64,000 nucleotides of DNA, from the NCBI GenBank assembly GCA_903868145.1, contig CAIPTY010000023.1, positions 1 through 64,000 on the forward strand, given 5' to 3'. Under the pieces are notes generated by a model. That model searched no databases, was not told where the DNA came from, and saw nothing but the letters and a program-made list of their open reading frames with translations. The translations under genes were made by a program, and so were the position numbers. Source of the stretch: an uncultured Desulfuromonadales bacterium. GTDB taxonomy: Bacteria > Desulfobacterota > Desulfuromonadia > Geobacterales > Pseudopelobacteraceae. Numbering within the stretch: position 1 is the first letter of the stretch; every line of letters starts with the position of its first letter. Below are positions 51,925-62,300 of the stretch, in pieces.

Positions 51925-54900
51925 ATGACAACGGATCTTCTGGAGACTCAAGTCTCAACCTATCGTTCAAACATGGTGCGACTGCTTGCAGGCGTCCTGA
52001 TGGTAAATCTGTTTGTCGTGGCACTGGCCGTTTTTTTTCTGTACAAGAGTCGCGTTCAGGGTGAACAGTTGGCGGAAGCGAGGACCAGGAACCTTGCGCA
52101 GGTGCTTGCTCAGAATGTCAGCGGAACCATAGATAAAATCAATCTTATTCTGCTCTCGACAACTGACGTAATTGAAAAACAGCTCCCGCGCAGCTCGATA
52201 GAAAATCTGTCGCTTGAATCATTCCTGGCCAGGGAGCGTCAGTATCTGCCCGAGCTTAACCGTATCCTGGTGTCAAACGCAGCGGGTGATATCGTTTTTG
52301 GTGGCGATGGAGCACAGACATCCCGGAAAAGTGTCGCTGACCGGGACTACTTCATCCGACTGAGAGACAATCCCCGTGAAAAACTGGCGATCAGCAAACC
52401 TGTCGCCGGTGTTATTGATGGCGCGTGGATTCAAATCTTCGCCCGGCGAATCAGCAATCCGGATGGCTCGTTTGCAGGCGTTGTTACCGGATCGATTCGC
52501 CTGGAACATTTTCTCAATGATTTTAGTGCCATAAAGATCGGAGACTTCGGTTCTATAACGCTGAGGGACAGTGATCTGGCCGTAGTCGTCCGCTATCCGG
52601 CACCCAGGGAACCTGGCAGCGCAGTCGGCCAGAAGATAATTGCCCATCAATTCAGGGAATTAATCGTCTCAGGAAAGACGAACGCAACCTATAGAGCTAC
52701 CTACCCGGTCGATAATATTGAGAGGACCTATACCTACTTCAAAATTTCGGACTATCCGCTGTATATCAATGTGGGTATGGCGACCAGGGACTTTCTGAAT
52801 CCCTGGCGGCGGCAGGTCACATGGGTAACGGGAATCACTTCTATCTTCATCCTGCTGACCTGTTTTTCATCGTGGACACTCATCGGTACCTGGAGGCGTG
52901 ATCAGGAGGCGGAGGGTCGAAAACGCCGTAATGATAAAAGGCTGAAAAGCATCGTATCCATTCTTCAATACCGGGCCGAGACGGTTCAGGAGTTTCTTGA
53001 CAATGCCCTTAATGAAGCGATCAAGCTCTCGGACAGCAGGATAGGCTACATCTATTTCTACCTTGAAGAGAGCAGGCAGTTTGTTTTGAACAGCTGGTCC
53101 AGCGATGTCATGAAGGAGTGTTCCGTTGTTAATCCCCAGACCTGCTATGACCTGGACAAGACCGGCTTCTGGGGAGAAGCCATCCGTCAGCGCAGGCCGA
53201 TCATTCTGAACGACTTCACGGCAGACGATCCGCTTAAAAAGGGCTATCCCGAAGGACATGTCGCTCTCACCAGATTCATGACCGTCCCGGTATTCAAGGA
53301 GGACAGGATTGTTGCCGTTGTGGGGGTTGCCAACAAGGCAAGCGGCTATGATGAGTCTGATGTGCTGCAGCTCACACTCCTGATGGATGTTGTCTGGAAA
53401 TTTGTGGAAAACAGGAAGGGAGAAGATGAGCGCAGACACCTCCATGAAATCATTGAGCGAAGTTTGAACGAAATCTACGTGTTTGACGCTGAAACACTCC
53501 TGTTCAGGCATGTCAACCAAGGCGCATTGTCAAACCTCCAGTACTCGCTCGCAGAAATCCGGAAGCTGACACCGCTCGACATAAAAACTGACCTCACGGA
53601 ACCGGCCTTCCGCAGCATGATCCGGCCGCTGCTGAATAACAGTACGGATTCATTGACGTTTGATACCAATCACCGGCGGGCGGACGGCACCATCTATCCG
53701 GTTGAAGTCAATTTGCAGCTGGTTGACTCAGACGGCCGACAGGTTTTCCTGGCGGTAATCAATGACATAACAGATCGCAGGCTGGCGGAAGAGAACAGGG
53801 CCGAGTTGATGGAGCGCCTTCACCAGGCTCAAAAGCTAGAATCCATCGGGCGTCTTGCCGGTGGTGTCGCCCATGACTTCAACAATAAGCTCATGGTAAT
53901 TCTGGGCAACGCAGAACTTGCCCGCATGGATTTGAACGAAGGGGACAAGATGCTGGAGCACCTGCAAGAGATCACCCTCGCGGCAGAACACTCGCGCGCA
54001 ATAACCGCCCAACTCCTTGCCTTCTCCCGCCAGCAGATGATAATTCCTCGCGCACTGGATGCAAACCGTATCATTGCAGCGGCTCAAAAATCTCTCTCAT
54101 GCCTTATCGGTGAGCATATTGCCATCACGTTCGTGCCTGCTGACAATCTGTGGAGCACCGAGATTGATCCTGTCCAACTTGACCAGATCATCATGAATCT
54201 TGCGGTCAATGCCCGTGACGCAATGCCGGAGGGTGGAACCTTTACCATTGAGACCGGGAATGTTACCCTGAGAGAGGAAGAGTGCCGGAGCATCAATGAT
54301 TGCGTACCGGGTGAGTATGTTCGGATCCGCTTCCGTGACGACGGTACCGGTATAGACCATCAGGCCCTGCGCCATATCTTTGAGCCGTTTTTCACCACAA
54401 AGGATCTCGGCAAGGGAACCGGCCTGGGACTCTCGACCATCTACGGCATAATCCGGCAGAACAAAGGCTTCATCGAGGTTGCCAGCAAATCTGGCCATGG
54501 GGCGGTTTTTACGGTGTATCTCCCGCGGCATGATTCACCGCCGGATGATACGGCAGAATCGGACAGAGCGGTACCTTCAGGCAGCGGTGCCATACTTGTC
54601 GTGGAAGATGATACACCCGTGCGCCAGATCGCAGTCATGTTCTTGAGAAAACTGGGATATACGGTGTGCGAAGCGGAATCCCCGGCTACGGCTCTTGCAA
54701 TTGTTGACGACATTTCGGTGAAACTTGATCTGGTGCTGACGGATATGGTCATGCCGGGGATGAGCGGCACAGCCATGATGGAGATGATCAGGCTGAAGAG
54801 GCCTGACATCAAGGTTATTTTTGTTTCCGGCTATAGCTCCGACCACCTCACCCTGGAGATGCTGGCGGCAGAAAATTTCATTCAGAAACCATACGATATG

Positions 54901-54954
54901 AAAAAACTGGGCGAACACCTGGAACGATTAATCAATGGCGAACAGGAGGCGTGA
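51925..54954 (+). CDS. Hybrid histidine kinase: dCache, GAF, PAS, kinase, receiver
   Basis: 1009 residues. Transmembrane helix (about 17-40), dCache-like sensor (about 45-290, RDYFIRLRDNPREKLAIS), then a second helix (about 295-318). A GAF domain follows (about 345-500, RIGYIYFYLEES and TRFMTVPVFKEDRIVAVVG), then PAS (about 505-625). HisKA has His650 in GGVAHDFNNKLMVILGN. The HATPase has NLAVNARDAMPEGG and GTGLGLSTIYGIIRQNKG. The C-terminal receiver has Asp940 in LVLTDMVMPGMSG. A stand-alone receiver follows with a 1-nt overlap. It may pass phosphate to that receiver or use its own as a brake. Confidence 0.94.
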   Translation: MTTDLLETQVSTYRSNMVRLLAGVLMVNLFVVALAVFFLYKSRVQGEQLAEARTRNLAQVLAQNVSGTIDKINLILLSTTDVIEKQLPRSSIENLSLESFLARERQYLPELNRILVSNAAGDIVFGGDGAQTSRKSVADRDYFIRLRDNPREKLAISKPVAGVIDGAWIQIFARRISNPDGSFAGVVTGSIRLEHFLNDFSAIKIGDFGSITLRDSDLAVVVRYPAPREPGSAVGQKIIAHQFRELIVSGKTNATYRATYPVDNIERTYTYFKISDYPLYINVGMATRDFLNPWRRQVTWVTGITSIFILLTCFSSWTLIGTWRRDQEAEGRKRRNDKRLKSIVSILQYRAETVQEFLDNALNEAIKLSDSRIGYIYFYLEESRQFVLNSWSSDVMKECSVVNPQTCYDLDKTGFWGEAIRQRRPIILNDFTADDPLKKGYPEGHVALTRFMTVPVFKEDRIVAVVGVANKASGYDESDVLQLTLLMDVVWKFVENRKGEDERRHLHEIIERSLNEIYVFDAETLLFRHVNQGALSNLQYSLAEIRKLTPLDIKTDLTEPAFRSMIRPLLNNSTDSLTFDTNHRRADGTIYPVEVNLQLVDSDGRQVFLAVINDITDRRLAEENRAELMERLHQAQKLESIGRLAGGVAHDFNNKLMVILGNAELARMDLNEGDKMLEHLQEITLAAEHSRAITAQLLAFSRQQMIIPRALDANRIIAAAQKSLSCLIGEHIAITFVPADNLWSTEIDPVQLDQIIMNLAVNARDAMPEGGTFTIETGNVTLREEECRSINDCVPGEYVRIRFRDDGTGIDHQALRHIFEPFFTTKDLGKGTGLGLSTIYGIIRQNKGFIEVASKSGHGAVFTVYLPRHDSPPDDTAESDRAVPSGSGAILVVEDDTPVRQIAVMFLRKLGYTVCEAESPATALAIVDDISVKLDLVLTDMVMPGMSGTAMMEMIRLKRPDIKVIFVSGYSSDHLTLEMLAAENFIQKPYDMKKLGEHLERLINGEQEA

Positions 54955-55322
54955 TGGCGAAGGTATTGATTATTGACGACGACGTGCAGATATTGAAGCT
55001 TATGGTTTCGTATCTGGAAAAAGAGCGGCACGAGATAACTACCGCTGCTGATGGAAAACAGGGAATTAAACTATTGGCCCATCAAAAGTTTGATCTCGTC
55101 ATAACAGACATCATCATGCCGGAAAAAGACGGGATCGAAGTCCTGCTGTGGCTGAAGGACATGGTGAATCGACCGAAGATTATTACCATAACCGGTGGTT
55201 CGGTATCGCTTGACCAAACATATCTTTTAACTCTCTCCAAAGGCCTTACCGCCGACATCGTGTTACCAAAGCCGGTTGATTTTGCGACATTGACCAGTGC
55301 TGTCAGGAGCCTTCTGGGTTAG
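54954..55322 (+). CDS. Stand-alone receiver-domain response regulator (122 aa)
   Basis: A CheY-like domain with Asp8-Asp10 (LIIDDDVQ), phospho-acceptor Asp52 in LVITDIIMPEKDG, Thr in IITITGGS, and Lys in DIVLPKPVDFATL. There is no output domain. AGGAGG lies 7-12 nt before ATG 54954, which shares its A with the kinase stop TGA; the GTG at 54951 is an alternative. It is the probable phospho-partner of the hybrid kinase upstream. Confidence 0.93.
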   Translation: MAKVLIIDDDVQILKLMVSYLEKERHEITTAADGKQGIKLLAHQKFDLVITDIIMPEKDGIEVLLWLKDMVNRPKIITITGGSVSLDQTYLLTLSKGLTADIVLPKPVDFATLTSAVRSLLG

Positions 55323-55346
55323 CGCCCTGAAAGGTTCACGTCCCAT

Positions 55347-56036
55347 TCAAATCAGTCTGCCAATAAACCCCGGCTGAGCGGTTTCAAAGGTCAGACGTCT
55401 GCCGCTGGAAGGGTGCGTGAAAGAGATCGATCCGGCGTGAAGCGCCAGGGTGATGCCGGTATCATTGCCTGTACCGTATTTGCGGTCTCCCACTACCGGA
55501 TGCCCTTTTTCAGATAGGTGAACACGTATCTGGTGCTTGCGCCCGGTCAGCAGATTGATTTCCAGCAGGCTGAGCCCCTTTCCCTCTTTCAGAACACGAT
55601 ATTCCGTATGGGCCAGCTTCCCCCGCTCGGCGTCCGGGGTTGAATATACCCTGAAGGCGCTGTTCTCGGCCAGATAGCTGCTGATCGTTCCCTCCTGCGG
55701 GCTGGGCAAACCGTGTACGACCGTAAGGTAGCGCTTGTCGGTCTCCTGCCAGTGTCCCTGGAGGAAGATCTTGGCAGCCTCGCTTTTGGCAAAGATCAGA
55801 ATGCCGGAGGTCTCCCGGTCCAGGCGGTGAACGATGTAGATCCGGTTTCGTGATCGTGGGTCGCCCTTGCGCACATACTCGTTGAGTATGGAGTGAACCG
55901 TTCTGGATTTGTCGCGCTCCGTCCCGATGGTCAGCAAACCGTGCGGTTTTTCCACCACCATGATGTCTCTGTCCTCGTGAAGGATTGTAAGCCCCGCAGG
56001 CAGTTTTTTCGCTGTGCGATTTTTTGTGGCCGGCAT
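55347..56036 (-). CDS. RluA-family pseudouridine synthase
   Basis: 229 residues. Catalytic motif IVHRLDRETSG with Asp73, preceded by VVEKPHGLL and followed by LLTGRKHQIRVHL and VVGDRKYG. It isomerises uridines in rRNA or tRNA. No S4 domain is present, so it is a short RluA-type enzyme. ATG 56036 is chosen because family similarity starts only about 12 residues in, and the longer frame would encode residues unlike the family. It converges with the receiver gene 24 nt away and diverges from the SRP RNA. Confidence 0.92.
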   Translation of the reverse strand: MPATKNRTAKKLPAGLTILHEDRDIMVVEKPHGLLTIGTERDKSRTVHSILNEYVRKGDPRSRNRIYIVHRLDRETSGILIFAKSEAAKIFLQGHWQETDKRYLTVVHGLPSPQEGTISSYLAENSAFRVYSTPDAERGKLAHTEYRVLKEGKGLSLLEINLLTGRKHQIRVHLSEKGHPVVGDRKYGTGNDTGITLALHAGSISFTHPSSGRRLTFETAQPGFIGRLI

Positions 56037-56155
56037 GGCGTCTCTCGAAAATCGGAACCTGTGGCATGTTGAATGAAATTCCCTGATGACACCATAAAGA
56101 AACCATGCTATGAATATCAACCTTTAAATTCCCTGTTCTCCAGAACCCAGGTTTG

Positions 56156-56279
56156 CAGGCGGATATGATAGCCGGGCCTCGCGCAACGGCAGGCCGTGAA
56201 CTCCGCCAGGTCCGGAAGGAAGCAACGGCAGCGGCTCCCGTCGTGTGCCGCGGGTAAACCCGGCTATCATATCCGCCTG
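56156..56279 (+). ncRNA. ffs: Signal recognition particle RNA (4.5S type)
   Basis: The long closing stem CAGGCGGATATGATAGCCGG (from 56156) pairs with CCGGCTATCATATCCGCCTG (ending 56279). The centre contains the universal SRP-domain sequence GGTCCGGAAGGAAGCA near 56210-56224, followed by ACGGCAGC. About 124 nt, the small bacterial form. It binds Ffh to target membrane proteins. It lies directly upstream of dnaX, an order seen in many bacteria. Confidence 0.95.
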
Positions 56280-56391
56280 TAAACATTTAGACGGTGCGCC
56301 CGTCAATTTTTTCATCGTCAGATGTCCGCATTTCCCCCCGCCCAACCCCTCCTGAGTGGGGGCGAATGAGTGACCTGCGAGGTTGAAGCCT

Positions 56392-58086
56392 TTGTCCAAC
56401 GGCACGTCATATGAAGTTCTTGCCAGGAAATACCGCCCCCAGACGTTTTCGGAGCTGACCGGGCAGGAGCACGTCAGCCGGACATTGCAAAACGCCATCG
56501 AATCCGGCCGCGTGGCCCACGCATTCCTGTTTGCCGGCGCCCGTGGTGTCGGTAAGACCAGTACCGCCCGCATCCTCGCCAAGACCCTCAACTGCGAACA
56601 GGGCGTTACCCTCGAACCGTGCAACGTCTGCCCCCTCTGTATCGAGATCACCCGGGGAAGCTCAACGGATGTATTCGAGATCGACGGTGCCTCCAATAAC
56701 GGTGTTGACGACGTACGCGACCTGCGTGACAACATAAAGTACCTCCCGTCTCACAGCCGTTACCGGATTATAATCATTGATGAAGTCCATATGCTTTCTA
56801 CCAGCGCATTCAACGCCCTGCTGAAGACCCTGGAAGAACCTCCCTCCCATATCAAGTTCATTTTCGCAACAACCGAACCGCACAAACTGCCGGTCACGAT
56901 CCTGTCACGCTGTCAGCGTTTCGACTTCAAACGCGTCTCCGTGGTCAAGATCATCGGTCGCCTGCGGGATATCGCCGAAAGCGAGTCGGTAATCATCACC
57001 GACTCTGCGCTTTCCCTGATTGCCCGCAAAGGGGACGGCAGCATGCGTGATTCACTGACGGCGTTCGACCAGGTTCTGGCATTCTGCGGCGACACCGTGT
57101 CGGATGAGGATGTTATCACCATGCTTGGCGCCGTTGACCGCAGGCTGCTTGCCGAGATTTCGGCGGCGGTTTTCAGCGGCGACACGCAGGGCGTTCTGGC
57201 GGGCGTCAAGCAGGTTGATACGGTCGGGTACAACATGCGGCAGTTCTGTCAGGAACTGATAGATCACTTCCGCAACCTCCTGGTTATCCGGTCCGTCAAG
57301 AAACCGGAAGAGATCCTTGATCTGGCCGAACCTGAGCTGGCGGAACTTCGACAGCAGGCCGCCAGCTTCTCGCCCCAGGACATACAACGCCGCCTGACGC
57401 TGCTGATCAAGGCCGATGGCGAAATGGGCTACGCATCATTCCAGCGCTTGATACTGGAGATGGCCCTTCTCAAGGCTGCCCTGCTGGTTCCGGTCATTCC
57501 GATCCATGAACTGCTTGACAAACTGAAGGTACTCGAAGCCGGATCAGTCCATACCCCGTCACTGCCCTGGAATGCGGGCAATCCTGCCGGGTCCGCCGCC
57601 AAGGCTCCACGGGTCGAGGCCACGCTCCCGAAACCACAGCCGATTTTACTACCGGTTCAACCTGCGCCGGTTGTCGCTGCACCCTCCGGTTCGGCAGGCG
57701 ACTGGGAAGCATTTGTAGCTTTTGTCGTGAACACGCGCCCCTCCATAGGCGCCGTGCTGGAGCATGGCAGCCCGGTAAAGCTGGAGCCCGGTCTCATGGA
57801 GATCGGTTTCCCGCAGGCCAGCTATTTTCTGACATCTGCCCGGGAAAGCGATTCAGTCAACGAGATTCAAACCCTTGCGAGGGAGTTCACCGGACGGGAA
57901 ACCGTGGTGAAGATAAAGGCGATCATACCCGAAACCGGCGACTCCCCCCTGTCTCTGGCAGCAAAAAAAAAACATGAGCAACAGGAGCGGATGGAACAAC
58001 TGAAGCAGGAGGTTGCCCGCCATCCCGTGATCAACGAAGCGCTGCGCATATTCGGCGGAAAAATCACCGACATCAGCGAGGCCTGA
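56392..58086 (+). CDS. dnaX: DNA polymerase III tau/gamma subunit
   Basis: About 564 residues. AAA+ clamp loader: YEVLARKYRPQTFSELTGQE, Walker A GARGVGKTST, zinc-binding cysteines (LNCEQG, EPCNVCPLC), Walker B IIIIDEVHML, then LLKTLEEPPSHIKFIFATTE and SRCQRFDFKR. A Pro/Ala-rich linker (about 390-430) leads to the polymerase-binding C-terminus. TTG 56392 with GAGG 9 nt upstream is the best start; TTG 56383 is in frame but abuts that GAGG. An A10 run at 57963-57972 is followed by an immediate -1-frame stop. It leads a dnaX-ybaB-recR set. Confidence 0.95.
   Translation: MSNGTSYEVLARKYRPQTFSELTGQEHVSRTLQNAIESGRVAHAFLFAGARGVGKTSTARILAKTLNCEQGVTLEPCNVCPLCIEITRGSSTDVFEIDGASNNGVDDVRDLRDNIKYLPSHSRYRIIIIDEVHMLSTSAFNALLKTLEEPPSHIKFIFATTEPHKLPVTILSRCQRFDFKRVSVVKIIGRLRDIAESESVIITDSALSLIARKGDGSMRDSLTAFDQVLAFCGDTVSDEDVITMLGAVDRRLLAEISAAVFSGDTQGVLAGVKQVDTVGYNMRQFCQELIDHFRNLLVIRSVKKPEEILDLAEPELAELRQQAASFSPQDIQRRLTLLIKADGEMGYASFQRLILEMALLKAALLVPVIPIHELLDKLKVLEAGSVHTPSLPWNAGNPAGSAAKAPRVEATLPKPQPILLPVQPAPVVAAPSGSAGDWEAFVAFVVNTRPSIGAVLEHGSPVKLEPGLMEIGFPQASYFLTSARESDSVNEIQTLAREFTGRETVVKIKAIIPETGDSPLSLAAKKKHEQQERMEQLKQEVARHPVINEALRIFGGKITDISEA
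57963..57977 (+). promoter_or_regulatory. A10 slippery tract with -1-frame stop in dnaX
   Basis: Ten consecutive A (57963-57972) encode the last base of Ala and three Lys codons in frame. A -1 shift after them reads ACA then TGA (57975-57977). A product about 36 residues shorter, lacking the conserved C-terminal end, would result, comparable to gamma formation elsewhere. Confidence 0.5.
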
Positions 58087-58153
58087 CAACTGGCAGCATT
58101 CACATTTTGAGGACTATGCACAGCACCAGATTTTCTACGTAGAGGAGGAAGAG

Positions 58154-58468
58154 ATGTCAAAAGGATTAGCAGGCATCATGAAGCAGGCACAGATGATCCA
58201 GCAGAAAATGGCAAAGATTCAGGAAGAGGCGGCTCTCAAGACGGTCGAGGCCACATCCGGTGGCGGTGCAGTATCGGTAACGGTTAACGGTAAAAACGAG
58301 ATAATTTCACTCTTGATAAAAAAAGAGGCCGTTGATCCCAACGATGTCGAGATGCTGCAGGATCTGGTCATCGCCGCTGTCAACGAGGCTTTGAAAAAGG
58401 CTCATGCAGAGCTTTCCGAAGAGATGTCCAAGGTCACCGGCGGCATGAACATTCCGGGACTGTTCTAG
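58154..58468 (+). CDS. ybaB: YbaB/EbfC nucleoid-associated protein
   Basis: 104 residues. The N-terminal helix is IMKQAQMIQQKMAKIQEEAA, the middle is EATSGGGAVSVTVNGKNEII, and the C-terminal helix is DLVIAAVNEALKKAHAELSE. It binds DNA as a dimer and usually accompanies dnaX and recR, as here. GAGGAGGAAGAG lies directly before the ATG. Spacing to dnaX is 67 nt. Confidence 0.95.
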   Translation: MSKGLAGIMKQAQMIQQKMAKIQEEAALKTVEATSGGGAVSVTVNGKNEIISLLIKKEAVDPNDVEMLQDLVIAAVNEALKKAHAELSEEMSKVTGGMNIPGLF

Positions 58469-58501
58469 GGGAGAAGCTGTTTTTTCCGCGACTGGATCGA
58501 C

Positions 58502-58584
58502 CCCGTAAAATTTAATTTGACTAAATGATTTTGTTCGGTTAAGAGAGATAGCTAGATCGCCGATTCAATCTGCTGTTTTACGGG
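58502..58584. repeat. 83-bp segment bounded by 9-bp inverted repeats
   Basis: CCCGTAAAA (58502-58510) and TTTTACGGG (58576-58584) are perfect inverted ends of an AT-rich segment in the 247-nt gap between ybaB and recR, two genes that are usually close. It could be a small non-autonomous element remnant or an RNA stem. The rest of the gap holds no gene. Confidence 0.35.
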
Positions 58585-58715
58585 CGCTCAGAAATTGTGG
58601 TCTTTGTAATGCTCCTCTTCGATTTTCAGTGGCAGGATTGGCTACTAAACCTGGAGGGGCATCTTTTTAATCCGTACCGGAACGATAAAAAAATGTTTTA
58701 TTTGTCGCGAAAAAT

Positions 58716-59309
58716 ATGTTAACAAAATCATCCTCGTTGATGCGTCTGGTGGGGGAGCTTAAAAAATTACCGGGCATAGGCGAACGTACGGCGTTGCGCC
58801 TGGCTTTTCATCTGCTCAAATCCCCCCAGAACGTCACGGCTCTGGCCGAATCGCTCTGCGAAGTGCGCGACAAGGTTCGTCCCTGCTCACTCTGTTTTGC
58901 CATTACGGAAAACGATCCATGTGCAATCTGTTCGGGAAACCGGGAAACAGGGACTGTCTGTGTGGTTGAAAACTCCCAGGATCTGATGGCTCTGGAACGC
59001 AGCAATGCCTACCACGGCGTGTATCATGTGCTTGAGGGGGCGCTTTCTCCGTTATCGGGTGTCGGCCCTTCCGCGCTGAGAATCGGTGAGTTGCTTGCGC
59101 GGGTTGAATCAGGGGTGGTCAACGAGGTGGTCATCGCCACAAACTTTACGGTTGAGGGGGAGGCAACGGCCCTGTACCTGACCAGGCTGCTTAAGCCGCT
59201 CAACGTAAAGATAAGCCGACTGGCTCACGGTATTCCGCTGGGGAGCGATATCGAATTTGTTGATGCGGCCACCGTTCAGTGGGCGCTGCAGGGCAGGAAC
59301 GTGTTATAG
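58716..59309 (+). CDS. recR: Recombination protein RecR
   Basis: 197 residues, the standard length. The N-terminal helix-hairpin-helix is LVGELKKLPGIGERTALRLA. The zinc finger is CSLCFAITENDPCAIC. The Toprim domain has VCVVENSQDLMALE and the HVLEGALSPLSGVGP block, then ATNFTVEGEATALYL. RecR loads with RecO on gapped DNA in RecF-pathway repair. No clear ribosome site precedes ATG 58716, but the N-terminal alignment fits. Confidence 0.97.
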   Translation: MLTKSSSLMRLVGELKKLPGIGERTALRLAFHLLKSPQNVTALAESLCEVRDKVRPCSLCFAITENDPCAICSGNRETGTVCVVENSQDLMALERSNAYHGVYHVLEGALSPLSGVGPSALRIGELLARVESGVVNEVVIATNFTVEGEATALYLTRLLKPLNVKISRLAHGIPLGSDIEFVDAATVQWALQGRNVL

Positions 59310-59370
59310 AGACAGAATGGGCAGGATCAGAGCGTCTATTAAAGGATAAAACCCACAGAGGAGGAAACAG

Positions 59371-62300
59371 ATGAGCAAAAAGATGGTAACAATTGACGGC
59401 AACACGGCCGCCGCCCACGTGGCTCACGCCACTAACGAAGTTATCGCCATTTACCCGATCACCCCGTCGTCGGTGATGGGGGAAATTTCCGACGTCAAGA
59501 GTGCTCTCGGCGAAAAGAATATCTGGGGCAACGTGCCGACGGTGGCCGAAATGCAGTCCGAGGGGGGCGCTGCCGGCGCCGTTCATGGCGCACTGCAGGC
59601 CGGAGCGCTGACTACAACCTTTACCGCCAGTCAGGGACTGCTGTTGATGATCCCCAACATGTTCAAAATCGCCGGTGAACTGACCTCGACCGTATTCCAC
59701 GTCTCTGCGCGCGCCATCGCCGCCCAGGCACTGTCGATCTTCGGCGACCACTCCGACGTCATGTCGTGCCGCTCCACCGGATGGGCTTTCCTCTGTTCCA
59801 ATAATGTGCAGGAGGTCATGGACTTCGCCCTGATTTCCCAGTCATCGACCCTGCGGAGCCGTATCCCCTTCCTGCATTATTTTGACGGCTTCCGCACCTC
59901 GCATGAAGTGCAGAAAGTCATCGAGCTTTCCTTCGACGAAATGCGCTTCATGATTGATGATAAGCTGGTCGCCGACCACAAAAAACGGGGTCTGTCACCG
60001 GATCACCCCGAAATGCGCGGCACCGCCCAGAACCCTGATGTCTATTTTCAGGGGCGTGAAACGGTTAACCCCTACTACCCGGCCTGCGAAAAGATCGTGC
60101 AGGAGGAGTTTGACAAATTCGGCAAACTGACCGGGCGCAAGTACAAGCTTGTTGACTACGTCGGTGCCAAGGATGCCGAGCGCGTTGTCATCGTCATGGG
60201 CTCAGGCGCTGACGTCGTTCAGGATACCGTGGAAAACCTTGTCAGGCAGGGTGAGAAAGTCGGCGTTGTTAAAATCCGCCTTTACCGCCCCTTCCCGCTT
60301 GATGCATTCATCAAGGCGCTGCCGAAAACCGTCAAGAAAATTGCCGTCCTTGACCGCACCAAAGAGCCAGGTTCTTTGGGAGAGCCGATCTATCTGGATG
60401 TGCGTACCGCTATCGGCGAAGCGATGGAGCAGAAGAAATTTTCCTTCAAAGGGTACCCGGTTATCGTTGGCGGCCGCTACGGTCTCGGCTCCAAAGAATT
60501 CAACCCGGCAATGGCCAAAGCGGTGCTGGACAACCTCAAGCTGGCCAAACCGAAGAGCAGGTTTGTTGTCGGTATCGAAGAAGATGTCACCGGTTGCAGC
60601 CTGCCGGTAGATTATTCCTTCAAGAACCCGATGCCGGGCACCTACGAGGCGATGTTCTTCGGTCTCGGTTCCGATGGTACCGTTGGTGCCAACAAAAACT
60701 CCATCAAGATCATCGGCGAGGAAACCAGTAACAACGCCCAGGCTTATTTTGTCTACGATTCCAAGAAAGCCGGTTCGATTACCACCTCACATCTGCGCTT
60801 CGGCAAAAAACCGATCCGCGCTCCCTATCTGGTACAGGAAGCGAATTTTGTCGCCTGCCACAACTTCTCGTTCCTGGAGAAATACGACATGCTGGCCCGT
60901 GCCAAAGATGGTGCCACTTTCCTGCTGAACGCCGCCTTCGGGCCGGACGAAGTGTGGGATACCATCCCCAAGGAAGTGCAGCAGCAGATTATTTCCAAAA
61001 AACTCAAGTTCTACGTCATTGACGGCGTCAAACTTGGCAACGAAATCGGCCTCGGACCCCGTATCAACGTAATCATGCAGACAGCTTTCTTCAAAATTTC
61101 CGGAATAATTCCGCTGAAAGATGCCGTCGCTTCTATCAAGGATGCCATCAAGAAATCCTACGGCAAGGCTGGCCAGGCAGTGCTGGATATGAACTACAAA
61201 GCAGTTGATGCCGGTCTGGACAACTTCTACGAGGTCAAGGTTCCGGCAAAGGCTACCAGCAAGCTGAAAATGGCCGCTGCTGTTTCCAGCAAGGCACCCA
61301 AATTTGTGCGAGAGGTTACCGGACCCATCGTTGCCGGACTTGGCGACAATCTGCCGGTATCCAAGATGCCTGCCGACGGCACCTTCCCTACGGCAACGTC
61401 GCAGTACGAAAAACGCAACATCGCCATCGATATTCCGGTGTGGGATGAGAAGATATGCATCCAGTGCGGCATCTGCTCGTTTGTCTGCCCTCACGCGGCG
61501 GTTCGCACGAAAGCATTTGACGGCAAACTGCTGAAGGGTGCTCCGTCGACCTTCAAATCGACCGACTGCAAAATTCCGGAAATGGCCGGCAAGAAATATA
61601 CCGTACAGATCGCACCGGAAGACTGCACCGGCTGCGGCGCCTGCGCTCACAACTGCCCCGGCAAGGACAAGCAGAATGCCGCGCACAAGGCTCTCGACAT
61701 GCACTTCCAACCGCCGCTGCGAGCATCTGAAGCGGAAAACTTTGACTTCTTCCTTGCGCTCCCTGACGTTGATGCAACCCAGGTCAAGCTGGAGACTCTC
61801 CGCAGCAATCAGTTGGTTCGTCCGCTGTTCGAGTTCTCCGGAGCCTGCCAGGGATGCGGCGAAACGCCGTATCTGAAACTGTTGACCCAACTGTTCGGGG
61901 ACCGGATGCTCGTTGCCAATGCTACCGGCTGTTCGTCAATCTACGGCGGCAACCTCCCCACAACTCCCTACGCACAGCGTGCCGATGGTCGTGGTCCCGC
62001 CTGGTCAAACTCGCTGTTTGAAGACAACGCCGAGTTTGGTTTCGGTATGCGTTTGACGGTAGATCAATTCAGCAAAGCGGCTCTTGAGTATGTTGCAATG
62101 TTGGCCGGAGACAAGGCTTTCGCTGCCAGTGCCAAACTGTTCAAGGAATTGGCCGGCGCTGACCAGTCAAACCAGGCAGGTATTGAAGCACAGCGGGGGC
62201 GTGTCGAGAAATTGAAAGCGGCTCTGAAGGGGAGCAAAAACGCCACGGTCAAACTTCTGCTTCCGATTGCGGATTATCTGGTCAAGAAGTCGGTCTGGTG

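Noticed and set aside
56383-56391. TTG 56383 as dnaX start
   Set aside because: It directly abuts GAGG, leaving no spacing; TTG 56392 has a 9-nt spacing. The choice is still not certain.
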